A stretch of DNA of 64,000 nt from Raphanus sativus (GCF_000801105.2 NC_079511.1:17817792-17881791); one strand, 5' to 3'. Shown: positions 23,500 to 34,293, counted from the first letter of the stretch. The notes: generated by a model not told the origin, from the letters alone. Numbers and translations: made by a program.

Positions 23500-24405
23500 A
23501 TGGAACAAAAATTTATCTTGGGAATAGATTTTATGGGTCCTTTCCCATCTTCTTATGGCAACAAATATATCCTAGTCGCTGTAGACTACGTCTCAAAATG
23601 GGTTGAGGCAGTAGCTTCTCCTACAAATGATGCGTCCGTAGTTATCAAACTTTTCAAGAGCATCATTTTCCCAAGATTTGGAGTTCCAAGAATAGTCATT
23701 AGTGACGGTGGATCACATTTCATAAACAAAGTTTTCGACAGATTGCTTGAGAAACATGGTGTCCACCATCGAGTAGCTACCCCCTATCACCCACAAACAA
23801 GTGGACAAGTGGAAGTGTCGAACCGACAAATCAAGGAAATCTTGGAAAAAACTGTCCGAATAGATAGGAAAGATTGGTCTCGCAAATTGGACAATGCCTT
23901 ATGGGCATATCGGACCGCCTATAAAACACCACTGGGCACGACACCCTTTCACTTGCTGTACGGAAAATCATGCCAATTACCAGTTGAACTGGAGCACAAA
24001 GCAGCCTGGGCAACCAAATTGTTAAATTTTGATATTAAGCCAGCTGCCGAGAGACGACTAATTCAGCTCAACGAGCTCGATGAAATTCGACATTTGGCAT
24101 ATGAAAATTCGAAGTTATATAAGGAACGAACAAAAGCTTATCACGATAAGAAGATCCTATCTAGACGCTTTGAACCGAATGATCAAGTTCTCTTATATAA
24201 CTCCAGATTAAACCTTTTCCCTGGAAAACTAAAATCTCGTTGGTCAGGACCTTTTACAATTAAGGAAGTAAAACCTTCCGGAGCACTAACGATCGTTAGT
24301 GAAGAAGGCGACGAGTTTACCGTAAACGGGCAGCGAGTAAAGCATTACTGGGCAAAACCACCAGATATAAAGCCCCTTTCGCTGCTACTACCCGGTGATA
24401 ATTAA
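23500..24405 (+). CDS. Integrase core and C-terminal domain of E3
   Basis: Open frame of 301 residues. The catalytic triad is visible as Asp10 (GIDFMG), Asp69 (ISDGGSHF) and Glu105 ([10 protein letters not shown]), spaced 35 between the last two, as in DD35E integrases. [20 protein letters not shown] and the C-terminal [16 protein letters not shown] match Athila integrase. The frame begins after a short deletion relative to the usual text between the zinc finger and GIDFMG. It ends TAA at 24405, directly before the hairpin block. It is only a fragment of the original polyprotein, so independent expression is doubtful. Confidence 0.92.
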   Translation: MEQKFILGIDFMGPFPSSYGNKYILVAVDYVSKWVEAVASPTNDASVVIKLFKSIIFPRFGVPRIVISDGGSHFINKVFDRLLEKHGVHHRVATPYHPQTSGQVEVSNRQIKEILEKTVRIDRKDWSRKLDNALWAYRTAYKTPLGTTPFHLLYGKSCQLPVELEHKAAWATKLLNFDIKPAAERRLIQLNELDEIRHLAYENSKLYKERTKAYHDKKILSRRFEPNDQVLLYNSRLNLFPGKLKSRWSGPFTIKEVKPSGALTIVSEEGDEFTVNGQRVKHYWAKPPDIKPLSLLLPGDN

Positions 24406-24420
24406 AAACAGTTACCCTAA

Positions 24421-24468
24421 GTCGAGCTAAAGACTTTAAACGAAGCGCTGAATGGGAGGCAACCCATT
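24421..24468 (+). promoter_or_regulatory. Conserved AGGCAA-loop hairpin (E3)
   Basis: GTCGAGCTAA block, then AATGGG-AGGCAA-CCCATT (24451-24468). The stem differs from E2 (GTGGG/CCCAC) by a paired change G-C to A-T, which supports a folded RNA. Confidence 0.65.
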
Positions 24469-25204
24469 TTTCTTTTGACTTTTATATTTTTCATTTAATA
24501 TTTTTAACTTTTATTTTCAATCTTCATTTCATTTTCATTTATTTCATCTAGTTAGAAATTTTTATTATTAGCTAGTCACATTTAGATTATCTCTATCGCA
24601 TTCATTTTCACACATGCATTAAATCGATCGATGGCACGAATGTTGTATCGATCGACACGGGGATGTCGAGGCAACTTCTCATTCAACTCGACATCCGCCT
24701 CCTCTTTCCTTATTTCGCAAACCCTAGCCGAATTCTAAAACTCCCTTTTCTCTCTCGATTCTTGACGATTTCCATTCAATCTTTGCCCAAAACCACTCAA
24801 TTTCAAGCCCTCCATCTGTTTTCATTCGCATTTCTCTCATTATCTAAGGTATTAATCCGAATTTCTCTTTGGATTGGAACCCTAGGGTGTGGGTTTTGAA
24901 TTGGGGAAAATCAGGTCGATTTGGTGCAATTTAGGGCGTTTTAGATGTTTGAATCGATTATCTAGTTGCTAGGATAGTTTGTTATGCTCCAATCCTCTCT
25001 TTCAATTCGTTTTCGCATGGACTGTTGAAATTGCAGGTTTCGCGAGTCGCCATCGATCGACACAGACTTTGTCATGTCGATCGATTTCCGATTCTAGGAT
25101 GAACACCGATTTGATCTATCGATCGACACACACGAGTGTGCATCGGTCGATATTACTCTCTTTCCCGAATCAATGCTAATTCCTTGTTTCACTTTTCTTT
25201 TCAG
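24469..25204 (+). other. Spacer between integrase and Athila ORF-1
   Basis: AT-rich at first, then TCGATCGA-type words at about 24625, 24647, 25055, 25077 and 25119. A short open frame at 24663-24899 has no recognisable domain. The stretch probably serves as leader or intron for the ORF at 25205. Confidence 0.5.
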
Positions 25205-26115
25205 ATGAGTACAGATTCGGACACTGCGAGAGAGAGGAGGACGAAGAGGAGGACTTATCCCGCTGGCCCATCAAACCGCCAGCAACCCCGCGGTCCGAGA
25301 GAAGACGAAAGGCCTCCATGGCCACATCAGGACAAGACCCCAATCGCTTACAGGGAGGGTCGCGACTTCTCAGACCCGAGGGCAGTCGTCTCCAGCAGAG
25401 AGTGTACCGATAGACCACTCACAGAGCAGTGGGACGACTTCGACAGCCTGCACTACAATGCCTGGATCGATGTCGACATCGAGCCTACACGTTTCATTGA
25501 CCCGAAGGTCACACACAAGATGCGGATCCAGGATGATCTGTACGCGATGATTGCTCAGCTCGGGTTGGGCACCATAGCCACACACGCCTACGACCTCCAC
25601 GTTCCGTTGGTCCGCCAGTTCATGGCCTTTGTCCGCGTCACTTACCGCCATGACGGTCCTAAAGTAGCAGGCGACGGCGTTCTCTCTTTCTTTGCTCGAG
25701 GGAAGAGATACTCGATCACCATCCCCGAGATCTGCCGCATTTACGGTTTCGAGGAGGATGCAACATCTTGCAGGTTCTCACCTCTCCCTGGTGCGAGCGG
25801 CTTCTGGAAGATCATAGGCACTGGCAGTTGGAGCGGCTCAGCGACTCAGTCTGACGTCCGTCACCCGACCCTACGGTACTTCCTACGGGCTATTGCCAAC
25901 ACTCTGTTGTGCAAGATGGAGCCCAACAAGGTGCGCCTACATGATCTCTCACTGCTCTTCCCAGCTGTGAACGGACTGGTCGATCTCTCTCACCTCGACA
26001 CTGTGGGACTAGTGGTCCCCAACCTTGGAGCTCTCTTCGCCGAGCATCTGATCTCACTGAAGAAGAAACCCTTCACGGGTTCGGGCAGGAAGAAGGAGAG
26101 TGTGGGTAGGCTTCT
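25205..26115 (+). pseudogene. Athila ORF-1 family protein, 3'-truncated
   Basis: ATG at 25205 begins MSTDSDTARERRTKRRTYPA, a basic, proline-rich N-terminus. Then follows the Athila ORF-1 domain: EQWDDFDSLHYNAWIDVDIE, PTRFIDPK, FARGKRYSITIPEICRIYGF, LRYFLRAIANTLLCKMEPNK and LGALFAEHLISLKKKPF. About 303 codons remain. The frame runs into LTR-A of element X at 26116 and stops at 26206 on foreign sequence. The protein sits in the env position of Athila; its role is not established. Codon use is more GC-rich than in pol. The C-terminal part is lost. Confidence 0.85.
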
Positions 26116-26914
26116 TGATAGACCCAAAATCGGGAAGGATGGCTTTGGCCGGATGTTGGATATGATCCGAGAAGGCAATGGCACTTCTGGAACTAGGATG
26201 GATTGAACGGATCGTCAAGGGGTGCGGAATGACTCTTGATATACCAACGATCTAAGGCTAACCACCAAAGAACGGATGAATGTGTTGGCTAACCACCAAA
26301 TAACACACATAGATGATTGGCTGACCACAAAATCAAACAAGCCGGTTCAAACCGATGAACTAGCTAAAGAACTCTCTCTCACTCAGAGAAGAAGAACAAA
26401 AATAAACAACCAAATTGATCTGATTTTATTCATGAATGAGACTACATATTTATAGTGTTTGTAATCAAAGAAAGAAATAAAGAAAGTGCGGAAAAAGATA
26501 CATAGGAAATACAACATTTGACTAAAATTATTAAAGGGAGTCAAATGTGCAGAAAATGATGTAGTCTTGGTCAAGGTTGGTGATTTTGATGAAGACTAGT
26601 CAAAAGTGCGGACTCTGATGTTGACCAGTCAAGATTCGTCCAAGTGTCTAGATGCATTCAAACAAGATGGATGCACGGGATAAAGATAAGGACACGTGCG
26701 GGACTGTCCGGATGAGAATGCATGTCCGTCTTCGGTTTCCTCACGACCCAAGCTAAGTCTGGCTCGACAGTGGGTCTTAGAATGTGCGGCTCGGTCGGTG
26801 TGATCAGCACGAGCTGGTGGAGAAACCTTGGTTTGGTCGAGCTGGTTGACAAGATCGCCACTTCGGGCTGTGTCCTTGAAACAAAAAGAACGGTGCTCGA
26901 TTTTGGTTCTATCA
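26116..26914 (-). repeat. 3' LTR of element X (LTR-A)
   Basis: 799 bp, highly similar to 28146-29016. Lacks the 72-bp duplication present in the other LTR. Confidence 0.9.
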
Positions 26915-27708
26915 TACTCTCCCTCTTCAAAAAGATTTGTCCTCAAATCTGAAACATTAAAAGGAAAAGGATTATAAGCAAAAGAATTATAATCAGCACA
27001 ATGCTCACCTTGAGTTTGGTCCAGTTTTTGAATGGAAGAAGATCCTTCTTGATGACCACGGTTTTGCTCTCCATCTGATCCTTCCTTCGGTTCATGTTCA
27101 TAGTCATCGAAGATTGGCAAATGATCTTCCTTTTCTGGCTCGGTTTCAACTTTCTCCAAAGTCACCAACTGTTTCTGCTTTTGACACTTGTTAGCATAAT
27201 GACCGATCCTATGGCATTTGAAGCACCTGGTAGAATGAGCTTTGCTTGTGGGTTTCACAGCTTTGCTTTTATCATAAGAGATCTCATTAGTTTTCAAATC
27301 AGAATTTGAAAGATAAGAAGACTTACATTGCTGTTTTGGTGCTGGAGAAGTGTTGGTGTTTTCCTTCCTTTTGAGTTTCCGAACAGCATGAATTGCCTTA
27401 TGCAACATCTTCTCCAAACTCGCATAAGTCTGAATCTTATTCTGATCAAACACATCACGGCTGCTTCTCTTGGTTTTGGTGAAGGGACGATCACCACTTC
27501 TGACCCACTTCTCATCATCGGACATGTTTTGTCTCTTCTTTTGTTTCTGCACAAAATCAAACCTATTAGCAGCAAACTGTTTCTTATTTCTAAAAATTAA
27601 TTGCTCTTTTTCCGAAACAGTTTTAAAAGGAAAGAAGATATCATCTTGTAGTGGTTTTGATATCTTGAGAAGTCCAAACATCCTGAAACACTTAACAAAC
27701 GTTAGCAC
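26629..27708 (-). CDS. gag-like protein of element X with CCHC zinc knuckle
   Basis: Open frame of 359 residues on the minus strand. From the N-terminus: a Lys/Phe-rich stretch, MSDDEKWVRSGDRPFTKTKR, a basic helix, then the CCHC knuckle CFKCHRIGHYANKC at about residue 162. An acidic and Gln-rich tail follows, then a DLRTNLFEEGE segment like the C-terminal tail of some Ty3/gypsy polyproteins (from memory). The last 95 or so codons lie inside LTR-A and are probably not original. The join of gag to a pol-like tail suggests an internal deletion removed PR-RT-IN. It may be supplied in trans by an autonomous relative. Confidence 0.72.
   Translation of the reverse strand: MLTFVKCFRMFGLLKISKPLQDDIFFPFKTVSEKEQLIFRNKKQFAANRFDFVQKQKKRQNMSDDEKWVRSGDRPFTKTKRSSRDVFDQNKIQTYASLEKMLHKAIHAVRKLKRKENTNTSPAPKQQCKSSYLSNSDLKTNEISYDKSKAVKPTSKAHSTRCFKCHRIGHYANKCQKQKQLVTLEKVETEPEKEDHLPIFDDYEHEPKEGSDGEQNRGHQEGSSSIQKLDQTQGEHCADYNSFAYNPFPFNVSDLRTNLFEEGEYDRTKIEHRSFCFKDTARSGDLVNQLDQTKVSPPARADHTDRAAHSKTHCRARLSLGREETEDGHAFSSGQSRTCPYLYPVHPSCLNASRHLDES
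26915..26930 (-). other. Polypurine tract of element X
   Basis: On the minus strand GAAGAGGGAGAGTA lies directly before LTR-A. Confidence 0.7.
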
Positions 27709-27968
27709 ATAAAAATCCTCACACTCTCAAAGTGTTTAGCTCACGATTTTTAGGTGGTCACTCAGAGTTCTTTCCACTGGTTCAAAGGATGATAGGCAGT
27801 CAAAATCAGCAATCAAAAACCAAAACAACCTTTTATGGGTAAAAGAAAAGATAATGAAATATGAAGAGATTTTTGTATGGATCCGCCTTAACTGTCCTAA
27901 GGCTGGGTTTCTCTTCAGCCAGCAGGATTACTCTTCCACCACTCCAAGTGATTCAAGCCAATCTTTTA

Positions 27969-27969
<1 letters not shown>

Positions 27970-28008
<39 letters not shown>

Positions 28009-28022
28009 CTTTTTTTTTTTTT
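27970..28022. repeat. Poly-T tract (poly-A on the coding strand of X)
   Basis: About 50 T with one interruption, upstream of the X gag on the minus strand. Confidence 0.95.
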
Positions 28023-28128
28023 AAAATGGTGATCACAAGGGAGTAAAGGAACAGCCCGGATCCAAAAGAAATAAGAAATGATGAAGAGATGAGAAGGTGA
28101 AAAGAAGATAGAAAACAAACCAGCCAAA

Positions 28129-28143
28129 GTGGCTCTGATACCA
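28129..28143 (-). other. Primer-binding site, initiator tRNA-Met (element X)
   Basis: On the minus strand TGGTATCAGAGCCAC follows the right LTR by a couple of bases, the standard initiator-Met primer site. Confidence 0.88.
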
Positions 28144-28145
28144 AA

Positions 28146-29016
28146 TGATAGACCCAAAATCGGGAAGGATGGCTTTGGCCGGATGTTGGATATGATCCGA
28201 GAAGGCAATGGCATTTCTGGAACTGGGATGGATTGGACGGATCGTCAAGAGGTGCGGAATGACTCTTGATATACCAACGATCTAAGGCTAACCACCAAAG
28301 AACGGATGAATGTGTTGGCTAACCACCAAATAACACACACAGATGATTGGCTGACCACCAAATCAACAAGCCGGTTCAAACCGATGAACTAGCTAAAGAA
28401 CTATAACACACACAGATGATTGGCTGACAACCAAATCAACAAGCCGGTTCAAACCGATGAACTAGCTAAAGAACTCTCTCTCACTCAGAGAAGAAGAACA
28501 AAAATAAACAACCAAATTGATCTGATTTTATTCATGAATGAGACTACATATTTATAGTGTTTGTAGTCAAAGAAAGAAATAAAGAAAGTGCAGAAAAAGA
28601 TACATAGGAAATACAACATTTGACTAAAATTATTAAAGGGAGTCAAATGTGCAGAAAATGATGTAGTCTTGGTCAAGGTTGGTGATTTTGATGAAGACTG
28701 GTCAAAAGTGCGGACTCTGATGTTGACCAGTCAAGATTCGTCCAAGTGTCTAGATGCATTCGAACAAGATGGATGCACTGGATAAAGATAAGGACACGTG
28801 CGGGACTGTCCGGATGAGAATGCATGTCCGTCTTCGGTTTCCTCACGACCCAAGCTATGTCTGGCTCGACAGTGGGTCTTAGAATGTGCGGCTCGGTCGG
28901 TGTGATCAGCACGAGCTGGTGGAGAAACCTTGGTTTGGTCGAGCTGGTTGACAAGATCGCCACTTCGGGCCGTGTCCTTGAAACAAAAAGGACGGTGCTC
29001 GATTTTGGTTCTATCA
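28146..29016 (-). repeat. 5' LTR of element X (LTR-B)
   Basis: 871 bp. Longer than LTR-A by 72 bp because of a direct duplication around 28330-28470 (ACACACAGATGATTGGCTGA repeated). Confidence 0.9.
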
Positions 29017-29029
29017 AGATGGGTATATA

Positions 29030-30911
29030 ATGTTGTCAACATCCACCACGAAAATTCAAACATCAACAAAAAATACCCTGCAGCCTCCAGCAACTAGAAA
29101 CATCACCATGGAGACCTGCAACAACAAAGTAATCGATCTAACCATGCAGCCAAATGATCCTCATCGATCGCCATCACCACTGCACCATCGATCGATTCTC
29201 TCACCTTACCTCAATCTCGTTTTCATAATTCTAGAGATATTAGGAATGCTTCACTAACACCTGATGAATTTGGTATTTACAGGATAGAGATGGCTTTGCA
29301 AGAGCTATGGATGGAAGGATTCTACACATATCCAGTGAGGACATAGCAGACATCCTTCAAGTTGCCAATGGACCAGATAACCTGTTCACACAGCAACGTG
29401 GCCATCCAGATATCCTAGCTCACGTCCCAGACAACCATCACGTCACCATGACAGAGGATGCAGTTCCTCAACGTTTTCGTCCACATGAAAACTCTCCATC
29501 GATCAATATCATTTCATCACCATCGATCGACGTCGAGTTGACAACATCGATCAACAAAACAACAGCCAGATCGACCGACAGACGTATTGAGTTTGGACGA
29601 CGTGCCTTTGATACCAATGGATCCCGAAAATTCAGATGGGAAGAGAGGGACGAATTTGGTGTCCACAAAGATGAATTTGAACATGCTAGGGGAGTTGATG
29701 GTGATATCATCCCTGTCACCGAAGAGCACATAAGGAAAATCCTGGAGAGAGCATCTTTATTTCAGAGAAGTTGCTTACGCCTTCCAGAACATGCACGCCC
29801 TTACCATGCATACAGACCAGCACCAGTACGCTACAGCAAGGAGGAGATAGATGATATGGTGACTGATATTTGGGGAGCTCAGGCACACCTGGAGGAAGAT
29901 ATCCGCACATTGGTGGAAGATACCTACCAGCCATTGGATCGCAGCTATAATGCTCTTCACAGTGATATGGCAGTGCCAAGGATGGAATTTGAGAGCATTA
30001 GGAACATGCTTGAGAAGGAAGCTATGCCACCAGTATCGATCGACACAGTACCTACACCATCGAACGATATAGGCCATACGATATCCGACATCCAACCAGA
30101 ATATTCATCACCTAAAAGAGATGAATAGGAGATCGTTTACATCAACACACGGATTGGAGACATCTACAGCCCTCTCAACAACAATGTCGAATGGTTAAGC
30201 AAAAGGATTGATCTTCTACAGCAAAATTTGGAAACAATTCGTGAGAAAGGTCAACCTCAGAATCACAATATGACATCGATCGACACACGCACATCCCGAT
30301 CGATCGACATCGAGCAACCACCAGTGCAGACTACTTTCACAGCAGCAGAGGTTGATCAAATCAAACAAGAGCTATACGAAGCTATGGATGTTATGGAGGA
30401 GAGGTTCAACAAGCGATGTGATGACATTGACGACCCTCTTAACGACAGAGTGACCAACCTATGCTTGGCCACTGGTCTTCTGAAGAATGAAGTACTCGCT
30501 ATTCAGAGAATTTTCGAGTAACAAGGTCAGCATTCAGCATCGATCGACACAGCTACCACTGGATCGGCCGATAGAACTTACAGCGAAATGACTGACGCAC
30601 ACATTGTAGCATCGATCGACACCGAGTCTTTGACAGACCGAGATCAGCTGAGTCATGACAAGATCGACGCCTTGCAGCAGGAACTGAAGGAGCTATCAGA
30701 ATACGCCTACAATTCCATATACAGGAATGAAGGCAGCATTGCACTACTTGAAAGAGGTCTGAGGAACATTACAGATGCCACCCTCAAGATGGATGAGAAA
30801 CAGCTCAGAAGTGATGATGCCACAAGAAGCTTCATTGCCACATGGTTCAATAGGAGAAGACATGAAGTTGATGCTTGTTGTCCAACAAGTAGCAGTTTCT
30901 GCACCAACTAG
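29030..30911 (+). pseudogene. Family 3' ORFs of E4
   Basis: Open pieces 29030-29257, 29307-30128, 30228-30521 and 30588-30911. The largest (273 residues) holds HISSEDIADILQVANG, then DEFGVHKDEFEHARGVDGD with VTEEHIRKILERAS, then LVEDTYQPLDRSY. The next pieces are the coiled coil (DQIKQELYEAMDVMEERFN) and a helical tail. SID/IDT repeats come from TCGATCGAC words. Homologous to 1-1203 and 14108-16224. Between E4 and E2 the domain text is better kept than the linkers (by eye), suggesting past selection on a protein. No known domain is recognised. Confidence 0.58.
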
Positions 30912-30927
30912 TCACACACCTCCAAAG

Positions 30928-30973
30928 TCAAGCTAAATGACTATAACAAAGCGCTGAGTGGGAGGCAACTCAC
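30928..30973 (+). promoter_or_regulatory. Conserved AGGCAA-loop hairpin (E4)
   Basis: GTGGG-AGGCAA-CTCAC at 30958-30973, with one G-T pair as in E1, preceded by GTCAAGCTAA. Confidence 0.62.
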
Positions 30974-32267
30974 TATTAGGTTTTATTTTAAAGTTTTCTA
31001 CATTTTAACTTTATATTTTCGCATTGGTTTTTGCAGATTTTTAGATCCAAGTAGAATGATGATCCCATCGACCGACACAACAAAGTCGCATCGCTCGACA
31101 CGACACCACCATCACTAACGATCGACGTAAGTATACGTATCGATCGACTCCATCGCGGTCAGGTTGATTCGTTCTTACTTGTAAAATTGAGTACTTATGA
31201 TTTATGTTTTCACTTCATTTTGGCTGTGTTACACTGGGACAGTGTAATTTAAGTCTGGGGAGATTTACTGATATGCATTTTTATTTTGATTTTTATTTTA
31301 AAATTGTTTTCAAATTATTTTTTACATAAGTACTAAAATTTGGGACATTGATATTGATTTATACTTGATTATCTAACCACTCTCTAGCATCATTCTAGAT
31401 TTACTGATTACAGATAATACTAAAGATGCTAAAGTGGATCAACTTGTCACCTATACACACTTGCCTAGATTGTTTGAAGGAACCAAAGCTAACCTCCAAC
31501 ACTAATACTGACTTTATTTTGCTTGTCTTGGGGCTTGGTATACATTGTATCGGAATCCTCCTACAAGTCTGGAAGGTAAAAAGTCTGTGTGCTTCTGTTT
31601 CACTTCCTTCTCTCTCTATTCGGCATCTCAAAGATCTAAGTTTAAGTTATAAAAGATTGATATGACTTCTTAAGAGGCAGAGGGGTAGGAGTGTCTCCTG
31701 CGATCCCATTATTCTAAGTCTCAGAGATGATCACACATTGTGGAAACGAGGGATAGGTAAATTAACTGTGACACCATTATTCGCTACAATTTGCCAAAAC
31801 TGTATGAGTTACAATTGCAATGTCAATGAGATAGACTAGATGACCTGTGTTGGCATCAAAACCTGTTGAAATTGAAACTAATAAGAGATTCAGAGAAGAG
31901 AGATGAGGGGAGAAAGGGATCAAAGAAGAATACCTGTGTGTTCAGATACTTGTTTGAGTTGAATCCATATGTCCTTTGATCGATACTCCCAAGGTAAAGC
32001 CTGCACTTTTATTTTATGTTAAGAAATTGGGTTAGTAGAGGGGAATGTCAGATAAGATTTGCTAAGTTGTGAACTAGATGAATTTGGTTGCTAAGTTAGG
32101 ATACTGCATAATGAACTTCTGTGATTAGGATGTTTAGACATGAATTGCGAATCCATAGAGTGATGACTTCAATGTTTTGAATCTTTGAGTCTCTACTATT
32201 TTCAAACCTTTTCGAGAGACTACTGAGTTTTGCTTGAGGACAAGAAAAAGAGTAAGTCTTGGGGAGT
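30974..32267 (+). other. E4 3' non-coding region with two purine tracts
   Basis: Colinear with 1273-2577. First tract AAGTCTGGGGAGA at 31251-31263, second tract at 32253-32267 directly before LTR3. TCGATCGA-type words near 31068-31150. No gene seen. Confidence 0.7.
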
Positions 32268-33633
32268 TGATATACCATGGATTTCACCCATTTTCTACCA
32301 TGGTATAATGATATTTTTATTATTTATATAATATGTTTTCTAGCTTATTAGGTATGTTTTCAGATTCAAGAGTATTTCATGATAAAGTGATGTTTTTGGA
32401 GCATTTTGGAGCACAAGAGATAATACACCTGAGTTGACCATTCAAGACCAAGTCGGAAGTCAACATTCAAAGAAAAATCGATCGATACTCACCTAGAGTT
32501 GTCGATCGATGAAGCTGTGAAGACCCGCGTACTTAAAGATTATAATCGATCGATACACATCAAGTGTTGTCGATCGATAGCGAGGACGAAATGGTTTAAC
32601 CGACTACTTCACCAAGGCTTCACCAAATTACGAGATTACCCCTGACGAGTTTTTAACCTAATAGAAATGTTTAAATACCCTGCCTAAGTGTTTTTGACGG
32701 CAAGCGAAAGCAGGCAAGCAGAGAGTGTGAAAGAGATAGCTAGAGTTTTACAGTTTTCAGTTTTGTTCTAAGTTCTGAGAGAGATTGGAGAGAAATCATT
32801 GAGAGATTTTTGATAGAACTCCATTTGTTTTCTATTCTCTATCTAATGCAATTTCTTTACCTATCTTGTGTTATGAATTGCTTAGTCATGTCTGAGTAGT
32901 CTACTTGTTAGATCTAGGGTAAAAATAGGTTAGTGGGATTAGCCCCAAACTATACTTGCTAAGTTGTGATATTCATCAAATGGATTGTACCCTATGCTTG
33001 TTCTAGATTAGCTAACTAGAACATAGATCACTAGGATGTTTAGATCTTGAATTATCTATTTGAACTAGCTTGTCTCCCGTTGAGAAGAGCGAGAGCCCTC
33101 CTTGAGACCTAGTGTTCATTATTGGCTCGCGCCTAGGCATAGCTAGAAGCCGTCAATCGATATCCCGACTGGACAATCGATTGGCGTTGCGAAAGGTGTA
33201 TCGCTCGATATCCCTATAGGATTATCGATCGACTCTTTTTCTGGTCAACAGACGACAGTTGAGATCAGAGATCTAGTTAGTTAACCAGTGAGACATCACT
33301 GATTGTTAAGCGGCTGAGTTATATAATATCATGCAAACAACTTGTTAGGTATTTATAGACATTTTAATCCCCAATACCTGAATAAAAGCCCTATGTCTAG
33401 CACTCTTCCTTATCTTATAAACAACCCATCATATTGTTAGTAGAGCAATTACCTTGCTCAATTATGATTGTCATTTTACATTTTCATCATAAAAACCAAA
33501 TTTCACCTAGGATTGATTAATTATTTAGATTTAATTGGTTCCCTAGCTCCTCGTGATTCGATCCCTAAGTACTACAGCTGAACCTCTTATTTGAGAGAGT
33601 AAAGCACTCTTTAGGGTAATTTGAGTGGTATCA
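32268..33633 (+). repeat. LTR3: 3' LTR of E4
   Basis: 1366 bp from TGATATACCATGG to GTGGTATCA, colinear with LTR1 and LTR2. No PBS follows; the next bases (AACAT) are the flank. Confidence 0.87.
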
Positions 33634-34293
33634 AACATACTATAATCTTTAGTTGTTTGGGACATTATAACCTAATGATTTTCTCTTGTGTACATGCTAC
33701 ACACTTGAGATTCTATGGGATAACTCTTTGTGCCCATTCCAATATCAATTTCGCATCATGTTTTGGAACAAGGATGACTAATCTAGTCATGCCATAAATG
33801 TATAATTTTGTGGGTAAACCATACTGGTTACCATGGATTTTGCCTCTATTATACTGATCTTGGCATAGTAATGATCAGTAGAGAATGCATATATAGTTTT
33901 GACCATTTTTCTATGGCCTTGGTCGATTTTTTTTTTTCAAAGCTGAAAGAACTATTGTTTCCTTTGCCCATTGTTTCATGGAAACCATTCTTATATCTTT
34001 GTATCTCAATGGGCTTCTCTTGGATGAATATAAATCATGCCCTTTAGGCAATGATACAATGCCCTGGCCGTGGTCGTCCTTTATTGGACTTGCTATACTT
34101 GCTATTTAAACTTATTATTGGTGTTTTTAATAATGAAAATCATTCATATTATCAAGCAAAAATTAGGCAAGATAATATCAATAAAATAACTCAAGGAAAC
34201 ACTATTATTTAAAAGAAGGCGTAAATATCAAAGTAAAATAAAGAAAACACCAAATTGAAAACACAAAATCAGAATGTCCAAATCTCATTCTTT
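33634..34293. other. Unassigned sequence between LTR3 and copia gag
   Basis: About 660 bp, AT-rich, with no convincing coding frame. It may be the downstream part of the minus-strand copia remnant, but I see no pol motifs on either strand. Confidence 0.4.

Larger units (their letters stand above)
17262..26115 (+). mobile_element. E3: Athila-group Ty3/gypsy retrotransposon, truncated at 3' end
   Basis: Order: 5' LTR (first bases in the gap), perfect tRNA-Asp PBS, gag, protease, RT, RNase H, integrase, hairpin block, non-coding spacer and Athila ORF-1. This is the Athila gene order. Several frameshifts show it is no longer autonomous. Element X interrupts the last ORF at 26115 and no 3' LTR is present in the window. 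Confidence 0.92.
26116..29016 (-). mobile_element. Element X: gag-only LTR retrotransposon on the minus strand
   Basis: Two direct LTRs (26116-26914 and 28146-29016) start TGATAGACCC and end GGTTCTATCA on the plus strand. PBS next to the right LTR and PPT next to the left LTR set the direction as minus. The internal region is only 1231 bp and encodes a gag with a CCHC knuckle but no protease, RT or integrase. The flanks carry no matching target duplication (CTTCT left, AGATG right), and each flank belongs to a different element (E3 ORF-1 left, E4 right), so this copy is probably a recombinant of two insertions. Confidence 0.85.
29017..33633 (+). mobile_element. E4: 3' half of a third E1-family element
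   Basis: It begins in the text that corresponds to 14094 in E2 (GGGTATATAA) and continues through the family 3' ORFs, hairpin, non-coding region, PPT and 3' LTR. It is more diverged from E1 and E2 than they are from each other. The 5' LTR, gag and protease are not in the window; the left edge is the junction with LTR-B of X. Confidence 0.85.

Noticed and set aside
27953..28248. Minus-strand ORFs with poly-Lys tails
   Set aside because: They only read through the poly-A tract and LTR-B of element X.
33808..34047. 79-residue ORF between LTR3 and copia gag
   Set aside because: No homology pattern recognised; low complexity and AT-rich.
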